Source: Cognatishimia activa (GTDB lineage: Bacteria > Pseudomonadota > Alphaproteobacteria > Rhodobacterales > Rhodobacteraceae). From it: 64,000 nt of DNA. This document shows, piece by piece, positions 61,706 to 64,000 of the stretch (its first letter is position 1; the number at the start of each line of letters is the position of its first letter). Position numbers and translations under genes: made by a program. The stretch covers positions 1,648,501 to 1,712,500 of the forward strand of contig NZ_CP096147.1 of the NCBI RefSeq assembly GCF_026016445.1. The letters are read 5' to 3'. The notes under the pieces are model-generated. The model saw nothing but the letters and a program-made list of their open reading frames with translations. It made no database searches and was not told the DNA's origin.

Positions 61706-62935
61706 ATGCGTCGTGTCGTCGTCACCGGATTGGGCATTGTAAGCTCAATCGGCAATAACGCGGAAGAAGTTGTCGCGAGTCTGCGTGCAGGAAAATCCGG
61801 GATCGAAGCCAGCCCTGAAATGGTGGAACACGGGTTTCGCAGCCAGGTCGCTGGCACTCTGAAAATCGATGTGTCAGAACACGTCGACAAACGCACCCTG
61901 CGCTTCATGGGTCCGGGCGCGGCCTATGCGCATATTGCGATGAGCCAAGCCATTGCGGATGCTGGGCTAAGCGAAGATCAGGTTGTGAACGAACGTACAG
62001 GTCTGGTGGCGGGCTCTGGTGGCCCATCCACCTCCGCGATGCTGACAGCGCACCAAACGGTAGCAAAAACCGGTGCAACCAAACGTATTGGGCCTTTCGC
62101 TGTTCCAAAGTGCATGAGCTCCACAATCTCGGCCAACCTTGCGACGGCCTTTAAGATCAAAGGCATCAACTACTCCATCACCTCTGCCTGCTCTACATCC
62201 CTGCACTGCATCGGCAACGCGGCTGAACAGATCATGATGGGCAAACAGGACGTGATGTTTGCAGGTGGTGGCGAAGAGCTTGACTGGACGCTGTCCTGTC
62301 TCTTTGACGCGATGGGCGCGATGTCATCGAAAAAGAATGACGAGCCAACCAAAGCCTCCCGCGCCTTTGACCAAGACCGCGATGGTTTTGTGATTACCGG
62401 TGGTGGTGGCATCGTGGTTCTGGAAGATCTGGATCACGCCCTAGCACGTGGCGCAAAAATCTACGCAGAAGTCACTGGTTTTGCAGCCACTTCTGACGGT
62501 CACGACATGGTGGCCCCATCGGGTGAAGGCGGCGAACGCGCGATGCGTTTGGCCCTGCAAACCCTGCCAGAAGGCCGTAAAGTCAGCTATATCAACGCGC
62601 ACGGCACATCGACACCAGTCGGTGACGTGGGCGAAGTCGAAGCGGTACGCCGCGTCTTTGGCGAAGGCTCTGTTCCTCCGATCAGCTCCACCAAATCCAT
62701 GACCGGCCACGGTCAGGGTGCGGCGGGCGCAATGGAAGCCATCTTCTGCCTTCTGATGCTTGAGAATGATTTCATCACGCCATCGATCAATGTTGAGACG
62801 CTGGCAGAGGGCATCAACGAAGGCGAGATCGCCACGAAACTCGTGGAAAACGCGGGCCTGGATAGTGTTATGACCAACAGCTTTGGCTTTGGCGGTACCA
62901 ACGGCTCCATGATCATGTCGAAATACAACGGATAA
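61706..62935 (+). CDS. fabB: 3-oxoacyl-[ACP] synthase I FabB
   Basis: 409 residues. Elongates unsaturated acyl chains. Catalytic Cys in SITSACSTSLHCIGNA, His in NAHGTSTPVGDVGEV and His in STKSMTGHGQGAAGAM; opening RRVVVTGLGIVSSIGNNAEE is standard. AAGGAG ribosome site. Second gene of the fab cluster. The short 141-base gap from fabA contains a terminator, so fabB may have its own promoter. Confidence 0.97.
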   Translation: MRRVVVTGLGIVSSIGNNAEEVVASLRAGKSGIEASPEMVEHGFRSQVAGTLKIDVSEHVDKRTLRFMGPGAAYAHIAMSQAIADAGLSEDQVVNERTGLVAGSGGPSTSAMLTAHQTVAKTGATKRIGPFAVPKCMSSTISANLATAFKIKGINYSITSACSTSLHCIGNAAEQIMMGKQDVMFAGGGEELDWTLSCLFDAMGAMSSKKNDEPTKASRAFDQDRDGFVITGGGGIVVLEDLDHALARGAKIYAEVTGFAATSDGHDMVAPSGEGGERAMRLALQTLPEGRKVSYINAHGTSTPVGDVGEVEAVRRVFGEGSVPPISSTKSMTGHGQGAAGAMEAIFCLLMLENDFITPSINVETLAEGINEGEIATKLVENAGLDSVMTNSFGFGGTNGSMIMSKYNG

Positions 62936-62950
62936 GCAGGGAATTTGACC

Positions 62951-63742
62951 ATGTCGGATCAAATGAAGGGCAAACGCGGCCTGATTATGGGCGTTGCCAA
63001 TAACCGCTCCATCGCTTGGGGCATTGCACAGGCGATGCACGAAGCAGGTGCAGAACTGGCGTTCACCTACCAAGGCGAAGGTTTCGGGAAGCGCCTTGCG
63101 CCTTTGGCTGAGAGCGTAGGCAGTGATTTCATGGTGGATGTGGATGTCACCGATGATGCGTCGCTGGACAATGCCTTCGCCCAGATCACTGAGCGCTGGG
63201 GCACTTTGGACTTTGTTGTTCACGCAATTGCCTATTCTGACAAAAATGAGCTGACAGGCCGTTTTGTGGATACCACACGCGCGAACTTTAAGAATTCGCT
63301 GGATATCTCAGCCTACTCTTTCATTGAAGTTGCACGCCGTGCACATCCTTTGATGAAAGAAAATGGCGGCACTTTGCTGACCCTCACCTATCAGGGTTCA
63401 AACCGCGTGACGCCGTTCTACAACGTCATGGGTGTTGCAAAGGCTGCTCTGGAGGCGACAACGCGTTACCTTGCGAACGATCTTGGTCCAGACGGCATTC
63501 GCGTAAATGCGATCTCTCCGGGTCCAATGAAAACCCTGGCTGGTGCAGCAATCGGTGGCGCGCGCAAGACCTATCGTCAGACCGAACAGAACGCTCCGCT
63601 GCGGTCCAACGCGACGCTGGAAGCCGTCGGTGGGACAGCAGTCTATCTTGCGTCTGATGCGGGGGCCTGCACAACAGGCGAGATCATTCGGGTCGATGGC
63701 GGCTACCACGTCTTGGGCATGCCGCAATCAGAAAATCTCTAG
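62951..63742 (+). CDS. fabI: Enoyl-[ACP] reductase FabI (NADH)
   Basis: 263 residues from the ATG at 62951. SDR-fold reductase completing each elongation cycle. Loop GLIMGVANNRSIAWGIAQAM binds NADH, the catalytic Tyr and Lys lie in TYQGSNRVTPFYNVMGVAKAALEA and the C-terminal GEIIRVDGGYHVLGM is the FabI signature. Starts 15 bases after fabB, so the pair is cotranscribed. A strong terminator follows. Target of triclosan-type inhibitors in other bacteria. Confidence 0.97.
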   Translation: MSDQMKGKRGLIMGVANNRSIAWGIAQAMHEAGAELAFTYQGEGFGKRLAPLAESVGSDFMVDVDVTDDASLDNAFAQITERWGTLDFVVHAIAYSDKNELTGRFVDTTRANFKNSLDISAYSFIEVARRAHPLMKENGGTLLTLTYQGSNRVTPFYNVMGVAKAALEATTRYLANDLGPDGIRVNAISPGPMKTLAGAAIGGARKTYRQTEQNAPLRSNATLEAVGGTAVYLASDAGACTTGEIIRVDGGYHVLGMPQSENL

Positions 63743-63759
63743 TAAATTGAAAAAAAGTC

Positions 63760-63793
63760 AAAGAAAGCCCGGCATATGCCGGGCTTTCTTTTT
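63760..63793. terminator. Bidirectional intrinsic terminator after fabI
   Basis: AAAGAAAGCCCGGCAT (63760-63775) is the exact reverse complement of 63776-63791: a 16-bp perfect stem ending in T runs. It should stop fabI transcripts and those of the convergent YciI-like gene. Confidence 0.92.
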
Positions 63794-63823
63794 GGGTGCA
63801 GACCAAAGATCTACGAAGACCAT

Positions 63824-64000
63824 TCAGGCGTATTTCGGAGATGGGATCTTGGAATCCAGCGTTTCAGTCAGAGTCTGGCTCCATTTCATAATGCGGAAAG
63901 ACTTGCGTAAGCCAGTCGGCCAGAACGGATCTTCACGCACGTAGCGCACAACCTCGTCTTCATCTTCCGCATTCATCACCCAGAGCCCACCAGCCCCGTT
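63824..64000 (-). CDS. YciI-like protein, C-terminal part (5' end outside window)
   Basis: 59 codons, open to the window edge on the minus strand, ending in TGA at 63824-63826. The segment GGLWVMNAEDEDEVVRYVRE and DPFWPTGLRKSFRIMKWSQT resembles the end of YciI-family small proteins (ferredoxin-like fold, often next to fatty-acid or stress genes). Too short for a certain assignment. Convergent with fabI. Confidence 0.7.
   Translation of the reverse strand, partial: NGAGGLWVMNAEDEDEVVRYVREDPFWPTGLRKSFRIMKWSQTLTETLDSKIPSPKYA

Noticed and set aside
1..64000. Insertion sequences, prophage or integrated plasmid
   Set aside because: No transposase, integrase, phage structural gene or flanking direct repeats were seen; the tRNA-Ser gene is intact with no integrase beside it.

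Overview
The window looks like a chromosomal segment of a marine alphaproteobacterium of the Rhodobacteraceae (Roseobacter group). I infer this from moderate GC content, from the gene neighbourhoods irr / fabA-fabB-fabI, phoH-ybeY-corC-lnt-metK-trmB and aroA-cmk / rpsA / ihfB-lapA / trpF-trpB, and from a SAM/SAH-type riboswitch in front of metK, a class known mainly from this family. No database search was possible; all names rest on motifs and context read from the sequence.

Layout. 1-2.5 kb: end of a glycosyltransferase operon. 2.6-8.7 kb: mostly minus-strand genes for exported proteins of unknown function, a Sel1-repeat protein, a TolC-like outer-membrane lipoprotein, a small unknown protein and a LuxR-type regulator. 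8.7-9.4 kb: a long AT-rich regulatory gap. 9.4-20.5 kb: a plus-strand type I secretion locus with a 689-residue Asn- then Gly-rich repeat protein, a second probable secreted protein interrupted by an in-frame amber codon, and two complete ABC transporter / HlyD adaptor pairs. 20.6 kb: tRNA-Ser(GCU). 20.8-34.5 kb: housekeeping and amino-acid genes (nucleoside hydrolase, ychF, trpA, phhA-phhB with a divergent Lrp regulator, an L-lactate dehydrogenase-type gene behind a dense operator array, rplY/ctc, pth, a CobW GTPase) and two exported PepSY-like proteins with polyacidic tails. 34.5-54.4 kb: trpB, trpF, lapA, ihfB, a DEAD-box helicase, rpsA, cmk, aroA, trmB, metK, lnt, corC, ybeY, phoH and two exported proteins sharing a WVDP motif. 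54.5-64 kb: LysR with a divergent target operon, miaB, a BCCT-type transporter, irr, fabA, fabB, fabI and the end of a YciI-like gene.

The most unusual part is 2.6-20.5 kb. It joins a TolC-like channel, two inner-membrane/periplasmic type I export pairs, a silk-like low-complexity substrate candidate, a repeat protein split by TAG, a dedicated-looking LuxR regulator and several exported proteins of unknown function. I propose that it builds an extracellular or cell-surface matrix. The first ABC protein carries Gln at the H-loop position where His is normally found, and the amber codon lies inside the first of four copies of a 21-residue repeat, so the split is very likely a nonsense mutation or a readthrough site rather than two natural genes.

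The rest is mostly conserved core genome, with informative regulatory DNA: the SAM/SAH riboswitch, palindromic operators before the lactate dehydrogenase gene and between lysR and its target, a terminator-like hairpin in the rpsA leader, and many clear intrinsic terminators.
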